Assembly: GCA_013115135.1 (NCBI GenBank)
Contig: JABANP010000439.1
Coordinates: 1-44,572, forward strand
Reading direction: 5' to 3'
Length of the DNA: 44,572 nt
From: Perkinsus olseni
Lineage: Eukaryota > Perkinsozoa > Perkinsida > Perkinsidae
Shown here: piece by piece, positions 9,093 through 19,390 of the stretch
Numbering within the stretch: the stretch's first letter is position 1
How the letters are laid out: each line of letters opens with the position of its first letter
Notes under the pieces: generated by a model
Database searches by the model: none
The model's input: the letters and a program-made list of their open reading frames with translations, nothing else
What the model was told of the DNA's origin: nothing
Made by a program: the position numbers and the translations under genes

Positions 9093-10912
9093 TCAGCTCC
9101 GATATTCACAACACAACAGACAAAGCAGCGGGGAGAAACAGCAACAGCGGCAAGCCGAGATAGCTGAGAATCATCAATCGGACGCCCGAGCATGCGAGAC
9201 TTCGGCTATCTCGTCCTTGAGAGGATCAAGACTAGGGAGAATGAGGGATCGCACCACCGAAATCTTATCGCAATAACCGTTCTCCTTCCAACTGAAGTTT
9301 CTATTTAACTTGACTTATTTTCAGGTGTCACCCTTCGATCCTTCAACATATTGTCGTAGGCCATAATCGACACTGGTAGTGAGGCTGAGAATGGCCCCCA
9401 CCCTGACGCGGGGCCCTCCGCTGGGTTCAGGCCGGCTCAGGCTTATAGCGGGACCCGTGTCGTAAGCTTGTATAGTTATGGCCCGAAAGAACGCCGTTTA
9501 GGTTTTTCGGACCACGAGCATGCTCTCATAAAAATAAGATATTTCCACTCCCAGTTTACTACAATCGCCTCTGGTGTCCTCTTAGCTGCATCGAGCAGCT
9601 CCCTTAGCGAGACGACATCCCGTAAAGCTGGCACTTGACGGCGCTGAAAGATACCCCCTCAGAACAAGACTCGACAGCTCTATCTGATGTACTGCGAAGA
9701 GAGACCCTCCTCCTCGTCGTCCTTCTCAAGCACCTGCGCCCAATACTCACACAGAACGCTCTCTCCTCAGCATCGCGGGTGAGTGAGCGCAGCGACTCCG
9801 AACGGCTCTGTCATGAACATGGTGGTGCAATGTAGACGCCAAAAATTCTGTTCGACACGGAACGGGGAAGACGCGCGAGTATTTGCAGCGAAGTCGATCG
9901 CGAGCGGTCCTCGAAATCGGAATTATCAGCGTGAGAGCTCAAAGCCTGAGGCTGAGGCCCTCAGCTGCAGTAGCCCGGTAATTTTAACTCGAGTCCCGCC
10001 ACCCTGTAATGATGATACTGGCACGTACCCCAGTTTGCATCAGCGAGGTGATGCTTCGACTGAGTTGATCGGTACACGATCGAAGACGGGATGACCGAGT
10101 CAGCAAGGCTCACTGAAAATCCTGTCGGAAACACTCTGGTCGTGTGAAAGCCTTATGGCCCGTAGTTTCGACAGAATAATCACAATTTTTACCAGGTGGC
10201 CAACCCAACCAGTACCACACCTTGCCCAAATAAACAGCGTTAACGATCGATTCACAGGGGCAGCACTCAGCGGCCAACCGTTGCAGCACCCTCACAGCCA
10301 CCAGGCCTCAAAACCCGGTTGCTACTACCCTCCGCCGGTCCTCCGATAAGCATCGCCTCCATCCCGCCGCTGACCAGACTCTATATACCATGCTGTCGCG
10401 TATACACGACCCGAGGACCATCTTTGCATGGTTTCAAGCTGACGATCGCGCAGCACGATTTTGCGCAGCTAATCGATCACTTGGGCGAGCGCTAGTTTCC
10501 CGCGCGGATTTTGGAATTCGTACTCTGCCGTCGCGTGTGGTACCATTTCCCCGATCCTGAACCATCCTCATTTTGGGCTCTAGCCATGCTTGCGTTTACT
10601 CGTTCAAACTGTGGAATGAAAGTGCGCGTGAGCTGTGTTACAGAAGTGCTGCAAGTTCCCATGTTCTACAGGGGTTCGTGCTGTTTCTTGTAAAGATGTG
10701 CCGTCGTTCTTTCCTACCATTCGGGCGTCATCTGCTGTATCTTGCTATCCCAATACACGGGGAACCTCTCATATTACCCGAGGGAATCTACCGGAATCGA
10801 GATAAATAAGATTAGATCTTTATCCCACAGAGGATAAAAATAACGATTAGTATCATTTCTCTCATAAAGATGCAACTGGATGCTATCATCTAAGTCATCA
10901 ACGGCCACCGGT
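9093..10912. other. No gene resolved
   Basis: Frames are short and interrupted. A minus-strand stretch near 9670-9760 reads as an acidic segment (LEKDDEEEGL) and could be one exon. A plus-strand splice-acceptor-like tract (TTGACTTATTTTCAG) occurs at about 9310-9324. I find no rRNA, tRNA or recognisable domain. Confidence 0.3.
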
Positions 10913-12197
10913 TTACCACAGGCAATTGGTATTGGTCTTCTTGTCATCCATTACGAATAACATATAATGAACCGATCCATCCGCGATAATACCCTTCACT
11001 GTAGATAAATCTACCGCAGCCGGGGCCACGCGTGTGGCCACATCTGCTCCAAACCACACAGGAGTAGACGGTTGGAGAGCATAGACATGCCGTATGGCGA
11101 CATGAAAAGAATAGCCCAGAGCATCTTCGAGGGTTACCTTGTTACCATCAACGTTTACTATACGAAATGGCCCTTCTCCACGGTAATAGGCCAAATTGTT
11201 AACAACAATACCGTCATTAGCTCGGAGGTAGTGAGATGCCACTATCCTTCGATCCAACGCCTCAGTAGACGAGTCCACGAGGTGAATGTTGCGATCACAA
11301 TCAGCCTCAGACAGAACTGACCGAAGAGAAGAGAGTAGACCTTTTACATCAAAGTCACGAGCCAAAGAGCATATATCGGCGTCAGTGTCAGCCTGCTCTG
11401 CCGCATAAGCCAACATAGGCAACAAGCCCCTAGGGGGGGTTCTGACCGAAGACCAGTGCTGCACTAGTGCAGTCACTAAGAGTAGTAAGGTTACGAACAT
11501 TAGCTACAGAGGTAGCCAATGATAAATATAAATCCAAGGCAGTACTGGAGACCTCACCACGTAGAACTGCTAGCTTCAACATCCGTTTAATCAAACGTAC
11601 TCGACCTTCACACAGCCCATTTGCGGCTGGATTATACGCCAAACTGTTGACCCTTCGCAGTCCAATGATACTAGAGATCTCCTCTACAAACTGGCTCTTG
11701 AAATAAACCGCATTATCGGATCTTACCGTGGATGGTGCTCCAAAGTAACTGATCCAAAAGCGGGTAAAACATCCCGCAAGGCTGGCCGAAGTGGCAGATT
11801 CCGCCCTAGCATAAACGGTAAACATCGTAGCCTCATCGACACACACCAATATGGTGTTGCCATGATTAGCTTGGAACTGGGGCGGGATAGCTGCCAGATC
11901 TACAGCCACAGTATCAAATCTTCGGGCAAGGAACCGATGAAAGTCTTGGCCAACCTGCCTTGCCTGCTTATGGCTGCGAACAAGAGCGCAGTCATTGCAG
12001 GCAGAGATAGCGCAAAACACATGTTTGCGCAAGGAAGGCCACCAGTACCGAATACGAAGCTCGAAGTAAGTTTGGGCAATACCAGCATGTGAGTGATGTT
12101 CATGTACCAAGTAAATGAGATACTGCCGCATCGGCATGGTTGATCCACTCACAACACAATCAGGAGGGATGATTGAAGATTGAAACATTCCAGTCAA
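10913..12197 (-). pseudogene. Retroelement integrase, truncated and frameshifted
   Basis: The first part (12197-11430) has the integrase N-terminal zinc-binding pattern (H-x-HSHAG ... C-x2-C), then a catalytic core: first Asp in VAVDLAAI, second in SDNAVYF and a Glu exactly 35 residues on in GLCEGRVR, i.e. D,D-35-E. The second part (from about 11430) resembles the Gypsy-type GPF/Y region (GEGPFRIVNVDGNKV) and a tail. The two are in different frames: a CCCCCCC run just before TAGGGG at about 11430 marks a one-base shift. No reverse transcriptase lies upstream; homology ends near 12197, where an unrelated plus-strand ORF begins. Most likely a dead Ty3/Gypsy-like 3' fragment, though programmed frameshifting at the C-run cannot be excluded. 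Confidence 0.8.
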
Positions 12198-13093
12198 AAC
12201 ATTGCCTGCAGTTCGCGCCGGTCACGAGCGATCAGCAACATGTTCTTTATAGTTTCATCTCTGCAGCGTACGCCGAGCTCGGTATAACCGTCGCACCGCG
12301 TACAAAAGTTCTGAAAAGAATCACTATATGCTCGGTTGAAGGCAAGGGGTGGACTGTCTATCTCGGCAGGGGGCTTGCTTCAAGAAAGTCCGGAAATACC
12401 ATTAACTTGATCCATCCGGTCACGCTTGAATGCTCAAAACCATCACCGAGTCTCGCGAGAGAGGATCCTTCTCCTGCGGCAGCGAACGAAGCATTCACTC
12501 TGACTCGCTGGATTCGGCCCAGGCCCGGCACCTTGGTTGAAGACGGCGAAGGTCCAAACGCTGTTCACGTTTTTATCAAGGAAATGTCGATTGAGGAGAG
12601 ACAGGCGGAGATGATTATCACGCCCATCTTGCTAGAGCCGACTGATCCCATCATCAATGAGCATTACATGAAGTACACCTATCGCGACGTCAGATTTTCC
12701 GAGAATATAACGGCGCTCTCTCTGCCTCCCCTTCCGCTAATGCAGCTCAAAGATGGTGTTTTCATTTCGTACTCAGCGCCGACGAGCAAGATTCTCTCGG
12801 CTAAATTGTGCTGGCGAATTGTAATTGACGAGAAGGGCGATGAGAGTCTTCGCGGATTCGCGACATCCGCAGCGGAAGCGCTGAGGGTCGCTAAGGTTGA
12901 CGTTAAAAACATCTTGCTGTGCTACATGGACCCGGCCTGGCAATTAGTAATCGGTCCAAAATTGATCAAGATGAAATATAACGAAGAGATCTCTGATGAC
13001 GAATCGGCGAAGGGAAATTCCAGCTCGGATAAGCGACCATCGGCTGATCAAAGCGAGAGTGCATCGTCGAAGAGGGTCAAGCTGACCCACTGA
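12173..13093 (+). CDS. Intronless hypothetical protein, 306 aa
   Basis: A single uninterrupted frame with no splice sites needed, unusual in this intron-dense window. I do not recognise the family. The body is mixed alpha/beta-like without transmembrane segments. The C-terminus turns acidic and Ser-rich (SDDESAKGNSSSDKRPS) and ends with a basic KRVKL motif that could be a nuclear localisation signal. The first in-frame ATG is at 12173, just inside the end of the antisense integrase remnant, so the true N-terminus may have been lost at that junction. The stop codon lies inside a perfect palindrome. Lack of introns and the hairpin 3' end suggest lateral or viral origin, but that is inference. 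Confidence 0.6.
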   Translation: MKIETFQSKHCLQFAPVTSDQQHVLYSFISAAYAELGITVAPRTKVLKRITICSVEGKGWTVYLGRGLASRKSGNTINLIHPVTLECSKPSPSLAREDPSPAAANEAFTLTRWIRPRPGTLVEDGEGPNAVHVFIKEMSIEERQAEMIITPILLEPTDPIINEHYMKYTYRDVRFSENITALSLPPLPLMQLKDGVFISYSAPTSKILSAKLCWRIVIDEKGDESLRGFATSAAEALRVAKVDVKNILLCYMDPAWQLVIGPKLIKMKYNEEISDDESAKGNSSSDKRPSADQSESASSKRVKLTH

Positions 13094-13111
13094 AAGTTTC
13101 AGTGGGTCAGC
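13081..13111. repeat. Perfect 15-bp inverted repeat spanning the stop codon
   Basis: GCTGACCCACTGAAA-G-TTTCAGTGGGTCAGC: two perfect 15-bp arms with a one-base centre. The TGA stop of the upstream ORF lies in the left arm. It would form a strong hairpin at the mRNA 3' end. Confidence 0.9.
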
Positions 13112-13251
13112 ATGAAAGGTTGTGTGTAATGATTGGCATGGTGTTAATGAAAAGAATCGCGAATCTACAGTTGTTCTTCATCTGATCGGTGTTCTGTTGA
13201 CTTGAAGTCTTTTTAATACATGCTGTTGAATTATCCAGTATGATAAGCGTG

Positions 13252-13477
13252 TCAGGTGTACCGCGATTCGTTCATGAGCGTTTCATCCAGGGTATATTCG
13301 GTGCCAAAGTGTTTGATCATGTTCTGTTCATTGTCCACGAGCCAGTATGAATGGAAGTACCTCGAAGCCTGTGTTGCATTTGTCGAGCGATAAGAGAGCC
13401 GCTTCATGAGGCCGCCGCCAGAACCGTTCTGGCAGAACGTTACACGATGCCTTAAAGAATCGCAACTTGAGATGGGG
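13252..13477 (-). CDS. Hypothetical ORF fragment convergent with the intronless gene
   Basis: About 75 codons are open on the minus strand, ending TGA at 13252. The peptide includes FCQNGSGGGLMKRL and ASRYFHSYWLVDNEQ and looks like real protein, but there is no upstream ATG before the in-frame stop other than an internal Met. It faces the 12173-13093 gene tail to tail. I do not recognise it; it may be a remnant from the same foreign segment. Confidence 0.35.
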
Positions 13478-13814
13478 ATAGCATGTTATGGTGCGCGAGA
13501 CGGAGTAGACATGTTAACTACATTGGCTAGCCAGGGAGCGGTCCCCTAGCAGCCGGGAATGCCCCGAAGGTGTCGTTCCAGAACGACCACGTCGTTCCAG
13601 AATGAGGTACTTCAATAGCGATCGCGCTATTAAACTGCAACCATAGGAAACTAAAAAATTATTAATGGTTGCACTCGCGGAGGTGAGCAGAACTCAGCCT
13701 TCTGCACCCGAGATGTCGAGGTAGGAGACCAGTGACCGCTGCCTTGGTCAATTGTGGACACAGAGTAGTGGTAGGGCCTACCGGGTAGGCTGCCAACCGT
13801 AGTGTTGAGCATGT

Positions 13815-14608
13815 GTAGCCTATATGGGGGTCGAGGATGATATCATCACATTAGCGAGTTGTTGTTGTTGTTGAGACATCAGCAAATTGGCGGATAGGGC
13901 CGTTGCCGTAGCCTATATGGGGGTCGAGGATGATATCATCACATTAGCGAGTTGTTGTTGTTGAGACATCAGCAAATTGGCGGATAGGGCCGTTGCCGTA
14001 GCCTATATGGGGGTCGAGGATGATATCATCACATTAGCGAGTTGTTGTTGTTGTTGTTGAGACATCAGCAAATTGGCGGATAGGGCCGTTGCCGTAGCCT
14101 ATATGGGGGGTCGAGGATGATATCATCACATTAGCGAGTTGTTGTTGTTGTTGAGACATCAGCAAATTGGCGGATAGGGCCGTTGCCGTAGCCTATATGG
14201 GGGGTCGAGGATGATATCATCACATTAGCGAGTTGTTGTTGTTGTTGTTGAGACATCAGCAAATTGGCGGATAGGGCCGTTGCCGTAGCCTATATGGGGG
14301 GTCGAGGATGATATCATCACATTAGCGAGTTGTTGTTGTTGTTGAGACATCAGCAAATTGGCGGATAGGGCCGTTGCCGTAGCCTATATGGGGGTCGAGG
14401 ATGATATCATCACATTAGCGAGTTGTTGTTGTTGTTGAGACATCAGCAAATTGGCGGATAGGGCCGTTGCCGTAGCCTATATGGGGGTCGAGGATGATAT
14501 CATCACATTAGCGAGTTGTTGTTGTCGAGACATCAGCAAATTGGCGGATAGGGCCGTTGCCGTAGCCTATATGGGGGTCGAGGATGATATCATCACATTA
14601 GCGAGTTG
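13815..14608 (+). repeat. Nested satellite: nine 90-97-bp units each carrying a (GTT)n tract
   Basis: Units begin at about 13815, 13908, 13998, 14094, 14188, 14285, 14379, 14472 and 14562. Each reads GTAGCCTATATGGGGG, then TCGAGGATGATATCATC (with the palindrome GATGATATCATC), ACATTAGCGA, (GTT)4-6, GAGACATCAGCAAATTGGC and GGATAGGGCCGTTGCC. Length differences come almost only from the GTT count and from five versus six Gs. The last unit is truncated after GCGAGTTG. Near-identity of units suggests recent expansion. Confidence 0.97.
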
Positions 14609-15400
14609 AGAGAGCAAATTGGCCTCCCCCTCACCACACAGCGTAGTCACAAAGATACTACGTGGTCCACGCATCATTGTCGATTCGTCACTTTTCTCTC
14701 TTCTATGGGAGTGCCGGTGGTGTTGCCCCGACAGTACAATTTCAAGACTGGTAAATGACGCGCAGAAGTTTCATGCAAGTGGTTTGCCGATTGAGTTAAC
14801 AGTGTTAACTTAACACCACATGCAGATGAGTGGCTGGGAAGACCTGATTTGACTAAATCGATGAAAATTATTCTCAAAGCTTGGGCTTGACACAAGACAA
14901 ACACACGCGTGCTGCCACACAGGTTAAGGAAAACGACGGCGATGCGCTGCGACCTCCCTTTCCCGGGTGTAGGGGTGAGCGGAGTGCGCGCGCCAGTGTC
15001 GAACCAACGCTCGTCTACACAGAAATCGCTCGAAGTCGCAGAGACGGGAAGAAGGGCGACCGAAAGAAATGAGAAAATGACGTCGTGGACGTCGATGAGA
15101 CATGGCGACGCCACGATGACGTAATAATGGCAGGTTTAACGATGACGATGACATGAACTCACTGACGTAACAATGACGGGCAAGAAGTTGGCAATGAGGT
15201 GGTCATGACGGCATCACACTGCTGTGATAATGGCATGTAAAAAGATGACGATTGCGTGACAAAATTGGCATGATAAGGACAGGCAAGAGGTTGATAATGA
15301 CAGACAAGAGGTTGATAATAACAGGCAAGAGGTTGACAATGGCATGAAAAAATATTGTTGTCATTTGAGACATATTCTGTACTCTACGGAAAAGGCACCT
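14609..15400. other. Intergenic; possible short ORF
   Basis: A minus-strand frame at 14674-15114 (146 codons) starts with a hydrophobic segment but has no recognisable domain and is overlapped by other frames; I do not call it. The right half is enriched in short TGACG/ATGAC motifs and contains a small 21-bp tandem repeat. Confidence 0.3.
15278..15340 (+). repeat. Three tandem 21-bp repeats
   Basis: GACAGGCAAGAGGTTGATAA-type units start at 15278, 15299 and 15320 with one or two substitutions each, just downstream of the protease gene. Confidence 0.85.
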
Positions 15401-17350
15401 TCAACGCCCACCAGCACAGACGGAGCTCTTCACCGTGTTACCGTAGATGGGGTACTTATTAGCATCGACAAGGATATTACACGGACCTGAGTATAAGGAA
15501 ACAATTGGAGAGATGACGTAGGCGACGCCTCACCTGGCTGGTTCCCGGTTCTCTCTACGTAAGCAAACCCTTTCATTCCCCAGGACTTACCCCAGGTGTT
15601 CATAATTTTCCAATACCTGAAAACTAACGGAATAGCGACCGAAACCTGTGTTATTCAAAAATAAGACTCACGGCACTCCAGTCGATGAGGTGTTGTAGCC
15701 GACGATGATCACAGTATGATCCACGTTGGAAACGCCGCAGGTCTTGGCTGCACAGAAGGGGAGCAAACCATGCTCGAGAGCAGCTTGAGGTCACCGCCGA
15801 GCCCACCTGTGATGATGCCACTCTTGTAGTACTCGAAGGGTGGGGCGCCTGCGTATATGCTGACCGCCACCGGCCCTTTCGCGACATTTCTCAGCATGGC
15901 TGTTTCGTCTGCCGCCGGCACGGTAACCACGTGTGTTATGTCCCCACGCTGAGACCGAGGTCAACATCATCATCACAAAGTTGTCGTCTGACTCTTCTTG
16001 CCCACGACTACAGACCCACTCGAAGAGATATTGGGATGACTTCAGCAAGCCAACCATGACAAGAAGATGTCTAATTCAGGCAGAGATCAAATCGATCGGG
16101 AAAGGCCGTTACTCATTATGCGCTGATCGTCTTGTGCATGCGTGCATACCCAATATGAATAGAACTAGGGGAACTTCCCATCATGCGTTGTCTATTTACA
16201 ACAACGGAGAAGCAAAGACGGCTCACCTTCAAGCACTGCTTTCTCGGATCAGTGGTCACCGATGTCTTGCACGTGCCGAGCTTGGCTTTGTAGGGATAAC
16301 TCGAAGCCTTCACGATACCTTGTACCCCACAATATGCATACGCCTTATCTGGCGTACCTCCGTTGCAGCCACTGGAAAAAAGAAGGCGAACTGGAAAAAG
16401 CCTCTTCGCCGTTGAACTCACTGGTTGTTGTACGCCTGACTGCAGTCGACGATTTGTTGCACAGAGAAGGGGACAACCTTAGCAATCCCGGTTTGGATCT
16501 TGAAGTGGCTTTCCATCACAACTGACACAAAACAGCAAAGCCTCGGGAAGTCGTTATCGACTAGCTGTTCTCGGTGAATGCCAGAGGTCCACTGTCCCAC
16601 CAGCGGCTCCAATAGCATAGCAGCTCCCACAAGAATTGAGGAAGGTCGACTGATCTCTAACTGGTGCCAGCGCGCCAGCAGCTTCCCAGTCTACTGACGC
16701 GGGAGGAGCTTTTATAGGGGTATCGTCCGCGTCTGAAAGGTACGCTCGATTACGCCGGCAAAGCGGCTCTCCGGCCTTACCCGTGAAGTTACTTGCTCGC
16801 AGACTCGGACTGGGTTTCGGATCCGGAACGCAGTGCAGAATTTGATTGAAGACTTCCCTTGGTAGATCAGAGTGTTCGTTGACGTCGACCTCGTGCGTTA
16901 TGTCGCCTGCGAGGCTCCATGACAGCACAGCAGCAACAAGGCGCGCTTCGCTCCTCACCGTTGGCTCTCAGCTCTGCGACTATTTTCATACTCTGCGCGA
17001 AGGCATTCTTCGCCACTTGATACTGCTCATCCGAGTCGTACTTCTTCTTGTATCTGAACGGCTCGAGTGCAGTGTTGATTCTATCTGCTCCAATGAGAAT
17101 CTGAGCTGAGTGGCGGATGACGAGAAGACAGCAGATTGAAGATTGGACTCTATGAGACGGGGGTGTTGTGTTCTCAATCAGTCGGCCGTAAACAGAAGGC
17201 CAGCTTGGCAGTTGCCGCCCAGGCTCACCTCAATATGAACTCACGGAAGGCCTTGTCGATGTCTCCCACGTGACCAGCCTCATCCGGCGCTCCATCGACG
17301 ATGCCCTGAGCCACGATAACAAGGTAAATAGCTCCGACGGCAAGCTGCAT
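15401..17350 (-). CDS. Papain-family (C1A, cathepsin L-like) cysteine protease
   Basis: Nine exons (17350-17229, 17080-16959, 16906-16601, 16521-16422, 16371-16227, 15948-15807, 15747-15672, 15616-15534, 15486-15401) give 1182 nt, 393 aa plus stop, all in phase. A hydrophobic signal peptide (MQLAVGAIYLVIVAQG) is followed by an I29-type inhibitory propeptide (FRYKKKYDSDEQYQ...NEHSDLPREVF). The mature domain starts near PPASVDWEAAGALAPVRDQ. The catalytic Cys is in SCGSCYAIGAA, the His in VDHTVIIVGY and the Asn in MNTWGKSWG; GCNGG is also present. It should be an active, secreted or lysosomal endopeptidase. Odd points: Tyr replaces the usual Trp after the catalytic Cys, and the C-terminus is short. 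Intron 1 (17228-17081) carries the sequence repeated at 4070. No tRNA-like introns were seen here. Confidence 0.95.
17107..17184. repeat. Second copy of the 4070-4150 repeat, inside protease intron 1
   Basis: Shares AGTGGCGGATGAC, GAAGACAGC and GGGTGTTGTGTTCTCAATCA with the copy at 4070. Here it makes up the central half of the 148-nt intron. Confidence 0.7.
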
Positions 17351-17359
17351 GGGTTTTGA

Positions 17360-18140
17360 GAGGATTGAGTGACCTTCAACTGACCAGAGGGGACGACTGA
17401 GGCCCTCAGTCTGAGGGGAAAGAATTTCGGAATGAGTCCAATAGCGCTGCCTGGGAACTCTGTATCAGAAACACCTTCCCCATCCCAGAATGTCTCGCCA
17501 TCACGAGTAACTACGCGGACGATCGCTGGGAAGGGAGGGTGAATGAGTCTTCTGCACCAATTCCCCCTCACAAGAGTACTGGACGACCTTCACATCGAAC
17601 GCACGTTTACGCAGCCAATTGTGGGCGTCGCTCACAGGAGCGAGGCGATGGCAAATGTCTCCCTGATGCTGCTGGCTACCTCCTTCCAATAGCACTCCTC
17701 GATCGCCCGTCAGCATGGCTCGGAACAACTGGATCGAGCTCTTAGTGGGCAGCCGAGACGGCGGTGGGACCGGTCGTAGCCCTCTGGAGGATTTCGATGC
17801 ATCGTCGTTGACTGTCCCACACCACAATGTCGCACAGGGACGCATCTGATCGAGAAAAAAGGAGCGCTTCGCTAAGAGCACTCAATCTCGGAGGATAAAG
17901 TGCACTGATTCAGCCAAACCACGCGCGACTCAGTCGAGCTCAGTATGATTCCAGTTGGCAGCCCACCGCTTAGCTACCCTGAAGGAGAGTGCGTGGCCCC
18001 TTCATTTGCGCTGCGCTCGTCCCCAGTCCTCACAAAATATTCAATCGGTCAGCCTATCTCCAGCAGCTGCCGTTCAGTAATGGTGACGCTAGCCAGCGGC
18101 CGACATACCCCGAGAGAGTCGACTGGCAGTCGTCGCTGCT
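17360..18140. other. Possible exons upstream of the protease, unresolved
   Basis: On the minus strand, 17570-17360 reads IVRVVTRDGETFWDGEG... with few interruptions and 17881-17501 is open for 126 codons. They might be exons of a gene ending before the protease or a long 5' region. I could not find a consistent splice path or a known domain. Confidence 0.25.
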
Positions 18141-18147
18141 TCTAATA

Positions 18148-18345
18148 ATGGCAGTATCGTAGCTGCCGGCTCGTTAGGACGAAAATAGGGCTGATAGCAG
18201 GCGAACTAGCTTCATAGGTTGTGCGTCTGTGTGCTAGTGTACGCAGACAGAAGGAGAAACTCTATGCTGTGTTGAACAGAGGTTGATTATGCGTCTTACC
18301 ACGCATCATCCCCGAGGGGACTCGGCTCTAGGAACTTCCTACCAG
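18148..18345 (+). ncRNA. Candidate structured RNA with a U4-like motif
   Basis: TGGCAGTATCGTAGC near 18151 matches 15 nt of the conserved 5' region of metazoan U4 snRNA. Downstream are several potential hairpins: TGCGT...ACGCA, GATTATGCGT...ACGCATCATC and CCCCGAGGGG. However, the U4 k-turn sequence, the U6-pairing stem I (TGCTAAT) and a convincing Sm site are not evident, so the U4 call is weak. A coincidental match is possible. Confidence 0.2.
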
Positions 18346-19390
18346 CCAGCTAGTCTCTATAACACGTTCATTAATCCATCCATCCACTCATTGTGCCGAG
18401 CGGCTCATCGCCAGACCGAATAGAGGGACGGAACGACGATTCCAGTTACTGGAGTCCAGACACAGGCTGAATAGCCTTCGACCTCTCACCCGGCGGCCCA
18501 CAAGCCTCCCTTAAACATGCCTCACACACTCTAGTGCCCCGCCTTTTGAGTCAGTGTTTGTCCGGATACATCATTGGGTCTGATTAATCTCTATCGCGTC
18601 TGCAGCTCGATTATATATTAGCGCCTTCAGTCTACTTTCTCTACCGTCAAACTAGTACACCGGGCAACGAACTCTCAGCAAGTCCGGGGTTTTCAGCGTT
18701 TTGTCCTTCTAATACTATTGCGCCACGAGGCCTCAGTTTATACGCTGCATCGGATACACCCTCCAAGGGGTAACACTCGGGAGAAATCAAATCGATTCAT
18801 TTGCACGCAAAAATGTTTTTAGAAATTCGAGACCGAATTTCAAGTGTATGCTTATCCTAAAAGCAAAAAAAAGCTATAAAGCTTATCCTAAAGCTTATCC
18901 TAAGAGCCCCTTATGTTGCCGTTTCCGTCGAATTCTAAGCGTGGCCAGCTTCCTGCTGTCTCTAGTGACTGTCTAGTCACAGTAGACGGAACACTCTGCC
19001 CGTTCGTCTGGGGGTTGGGTTGAATCAATGGGTGGTGATGCTATACTACTATTAGCATGTTCCCTCCTCAGCTATACTTCTGCGCGTTCGTAGAAAGTTG
19101 GTATGAACGCGTCAACGACCCCTCCATGCACGGGATTCATCATAGTGACAACTGCGTCCCTTGCTGCTGCGTTTCCACATTGCTCTGAAAGCAGTGCTCT
19201 CTGTGCTTCCGTTCGTCCCAGCAATCGCGTGCTTTCCTTCTCATGCTCTCGAACACACGCTCACCACCAACGAGATCAGTTTTCTCTGGCTTTGAGCCCC
19301 GCCTCAAATAGCCATACTGCACTCACAGTTTTAGTGCATGCGAGCGGGCGCGTTCGGCTCCACTCACTAACTCGACTCAACAGACTATCG
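18346..19390. other. Intergenic region with short direct repeats
   Basis: No coding frame is convincing. GCTTATCCTAA occurs three times between about 18850 and 18902. The plus-strand 104-codon frame at 19103-19417 overlaps the end of the minus-strand gene to its right and is probably spurious. Confidence 0.35.

Noticed and set aside
13900..14600. Satellite unit GCCGTAGCC resembling the start of dinoflagellate/perkinsid spliced-leader RNA
   Set aside because: Only eight bases match; the following bases diverge, there is no GT donor at the expected place and no Sm site.
15651..16057. Minus-strand ORFs read straight through protease introns
   Set aside because: They lose the protease frame after each GT...AG; the spliced model keeps all catalytic residues.
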